Shown: positions 5,996 through 7,739 of the stretch, in pieces
Position numbering within the stretch: position 1 is the first letter of the stretch
How the letters are laid out: every line of letters starts with the position of its first letter
Origin: Acidothermales bacterium
GTDB taxonomy: Bacteria; Actinomycetota; Actinomycetes; Streptosporangiales; WHST01
NCBI GenBank assembly: GCA_017354575.1
Contig: JAFMQP010000186.1
Span: forward strand, 1-7,739
Length of the DNA stretch: 7,739 bases
Direction: 5' to 3'
The notes under the pieces: generated by a model
Told to the model about the DNA's origin: nothing
The model's database searches: none
Seen by the model: only the letters and a program-made list of their open reading frames with translations
Position numbers and translations under genes: made by a program

Positions 5996-7597
5996 ATGAA
6001 CCCCGAGAAGTTCGACCTACCGGCGACCTGGTCCCGCCGAGGCTTCCTGAAAGGCGGCGGCCTGTTGCTCGCCGCGGTCGGTGGCGCGCCGGTCCTCGCC
6101 GCGTGCGGCAACGTCAAGGGGGACGACAGCACGAGCGACAACGGCGTGCTCGCGATCCGCACGGTGCAGGACATCGTGAGCCTCGACCCGGCGTTCATGG
6201 CGTCCACGACCGACGACGCCGTCATGATCTGCGTGGCCGAGAACCTCATCACCTACCGGGCGGGCGACACCAAGCCGGTCTACGAGCTGGCCGAGAACAT
6301 CACCTCGTCGAAGGACGGGCTCACTCACGAGTTCACGCTCAAGAAGGGCATGCAGTTCCACGGCGGCTACGGAGAAGTGACCGCGGAGGACGTGAAGTTC
6401 TCGTTCGAACGGATCGCCGGCCTCACCAAGCCGAACCTCGGCTCGACCTACCAGGGCGACTGGGCGACGCTGGAGGAGGTCGAGGTCACCGGCAGGTACA
6501 CCGGCGTCATCAAGCTGAAGAAGCCGTTCGCGCCGCTCTTCTACACCACGCTTCCCGGCAACTCCGGGATCGTGCTCTCCAAGGCGGCGTACGAGAAACT
6601 CGGCAAGAAGTTCGCGACCCACCCCGTCGGCAGCGGGCCGTTCGAGTTCGTGGAATGGAAGCGCGGCCAGCATACCCTGTTGCGTCGCTTCGCCAAGTGG
6701 GCCGACCCGAGCAAGAAGTGGGCTACGCCGCCCAAGTGGAAGCAGCTCAAGTTCGTGCCGGTCACCGAGGACAGCTCGGCCGACGTGGCCGTCGAGACGC
6801 ACGACGTCGACATGGGCCAGATCTCGTACTCGTCGGTGAAGCGGTTCGAGAAGAACCACGACTTCAAGGTCACCACGCAGCCGACGCTCGACTACGCGTT
6901 CATCGGCTTCAACGTCAAGGATCCCAAGCTTTCCGACATCCGCGTGCGCAAGGCACTCCGGCAGGCGCTGGACATCGACTCGATGCTCGCCGCGGCGTTC
7001 GACGGCCAGACCAGGCGCGCGTACTCCCTTGTCGCGCCCGGCGTGCCGATCGGCTACTGGAAGGACGCCCCGCGCTACCAGCCGGACGCCGCCGCGGCGA
7101 AGCAGCAGCTCCAGGCGGCCGGTGTCAGCGGGCTGAAACTGGAGATGGCGATCGGCGACGAGCCTGGCGCGAGGCAGATCGCCGAGATCGCACAGCAGAA
7201 CCTGAAGCAGATCGGCGTCCAGCTCTCGATCAGGGACTACCCGGACGACCAGATGCACCAGCAGGTCAAGAAACTGCAGATGTTCTACATCTCGTTCAGC
7301 AACCAGGCCGACCCGTCATGGGCCACGGTGTGGTTCACCAGCGACCAGGTCGGCGACTGGAACTTCATGTCGTGGTCGAACAAGGAGTTCGACAAGATGC
7401 ACGCGGACGCGTTGGTGGAGCTCGACCCGGCACGCAGGAACACGCTGTACGTCGACATGCAGAAGCTGATGGACGAGCAGGCACTCGCCGCCTGGGTCAT
7501 GTACCGGACGAACCATTACGCCCACCCGAAGGACATGGACCTCTCGCTGATCACGCAACGGTTCGCGAAGTACCGGGCCTGGGCGTTCACCTCCTGA
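5996..7597 (+). CDS. Tat-exported lipoprotein, Dpp/Opp-family solute-binding protein (SBP_bac_5)
   Basis: This 533-aa extracytoplasmic receptor of an ABC importer captures the substrate and delivers it to the permease. The N-terminus has a complete twin-arginine motif, SRRGFLK (13-19), a hydrophobic stretch, and the lipobox VLAAC with Cys37 for lipid anchoring, so it should be exported folded and tethered outside. Family 5 features include YELAENI then LTHEFTLKKGMQFH (109-122), VTAEDVKFSFERI (128-140), VGSGPFEFVEW (211-221) and the strand/helix pair FIGFNVKDP...IRVRKALRQALDI (302-327). Relatives bind di/oligopeptides, but also opines, sugars, nickel and other compounds, so the ligand is open. 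ATG 5996 has AGAGGTGAG just upstream; an in-frame ATG at 5951 lies inside the hydrolase gene and would put 15 extra residues before the Tat signal. The gaps on both sides are 11 nt, implying one operon. Confidence 0.96.
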   Translation: MNPEKFDLPATWSRRGFLKGGGLLLAAVGGAPVLAACGNVKGDDSTSDNGVLAIRTVQDIVSLDPAFMASTTDDAVMICVAENLITYRAGDTKPVYELAENITSSKDGLTHEFTLKKGMQFHGGYGEVTAEDVKFSFERIAGLTKPNLGSTYQGDWATLEEVEVTGRYTGVIKLKKPFAPLFYTTLPGNSGIVLSKAAYEKLGKKFATHPVGSGPFEFVEWKRGQHTLLRRFAKWADPSKKWATPPKWKQLKFVPVTEDSSADVAVETHDVDMGQISYSSVKRFEKNHDFKVTTQPTLDYAFIGFNVKDPKLSDIRVRKALRQALDIDSMLAAAFDGQTRRAYSLVAPGVPIGYWKDAPRYQPDAAAAKQQLQAAGVSGLKLEMAIGDEPGARQIAEIAQQNLKQIGVQLSIRDYPDDQMHQQVKKLQMFYISFSNQADPSWATVWFTSDQVGDWNFMSWSNKEFDKMHADALVELDPARRNTLYVDMQKLMDEQALAAWVMYRTNHYAHPKDMDLSLITQRFAKYRAWAFTS

Positions 7598-7608
7598 GGA
7601 CGGCTGTC

Positions 7609-7739
7609 GTGCTTCGCTACCTCCTCTGGCGGCTCGTGATGACGCTCATGGTCGCCGTCATCGTCACAACGGTCCTCGGCATGCTGGCCAACATCATTCC
7701 GGGCGATCCGGTGACCCTCGTCATGGGACCGCGCGCGAG
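7609..7739 (+). CDS. DppB-like ABC transporter permease, N-terminal fragment cut by the window edge
   Basis: Only 43 codons are visible. They start with MLRYLLWRL (GTG read as Met), then a hydrophobic first helix (about residues 9-30), then the NIIPGDPV motif (28-35) and a following GPRA. This arrangement is typical of the first permease of dipeptide/oligopeptide/nickel importers (DppB/OppB/NikB). GTG 7609 is preferred because GAGGA lies nine bases upstream, just after the binding-protein stop; later ATGs would cut into the helix. The 11-nt gap indicates co-transcription. A second permease (DppC type) and one or two ATPase genes would be expected to the right. Confidence 0.9.
   Translation, partial: MLRYLLWRLVMTLMVAVIVTTVLGMLANIIPGDPVTLVMGPRA

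Noticed and set aside
6017..7258. 413-codon minus-strand open frame antisense to the binding-protein gene
   Set aside because: Composition is low complexity and no motif is present; the plus-strand gene has a signal peptide and full family features.

Overview
The window is high-GC DNA (roughly 70% GC, strong G/C at third codon positions, GTG as well as ATG starts). The gene families present (MoxR ATPase with a DUF4129 partner, a Tat-type lipoprotein binding protein, a CocE-type hydrolase) fit a chromosomal segment of an actinobacterium. I cannot name the species from sequence alone.

Left half, minus strand, about 2764 down to 1: a co-directional cluster. In transcription order it holds a 137-aa DUF1844-like protein, a 297-aa four-helix membrane protein with a C-terminal DUF4129 domain, a 236-bp interval dominated by a 130-bp near-perfect dyad, a small two-helix membrane protein whose frame is broken by one base, and the N-terminal 227 residues of a MoxR-family AAA+ ATPase that runs off the left edge. 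MoxR/DUF4129 clusters normally also encode a DUF58 protein, which would lie beyond position 1. The dyad sits exactly between two operon genes, inside an 80-codon frame that overlaps both neighbours by ATGA.

Junction, 2805 to about 3100, plus strand: a remnant of an APH(6)/hydroxyurea-type small-molecule kinase. It keeps the nucleotide-binding half and lacks the catalytic half. It stops matching almost exactly where the next gene ends.

Right half, 3102 to 7739: an IclR-family regulator (minus strand) is divergent from an operon (plus strand) of a 676-aa CocE/NonD-type serine hydrolase, a Tat-exported lipoprotein solute-binding protein of the Dpp/Opp family, and the first 43 codons of a DppB-like permease. 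Plus-strand gaps are only 11 nt. The 51-bp IclR/hydrolase gap contains a perfect 11-bp inverted repeat, a strong operator candidate. The simplest reading is a substrate-induced uptake-and-hydrolysis module: the binding protein and permease import a peptide-like or ester/amide compound, and the cytosolic hydrolase cleaves it.

Most noteworthy are the 130-bp hairpin element, the frameshifted membrane gene, the truncated kinase abutting the IclR module, and the operator/leaderless-promoter geometry in front of the IclR gene.
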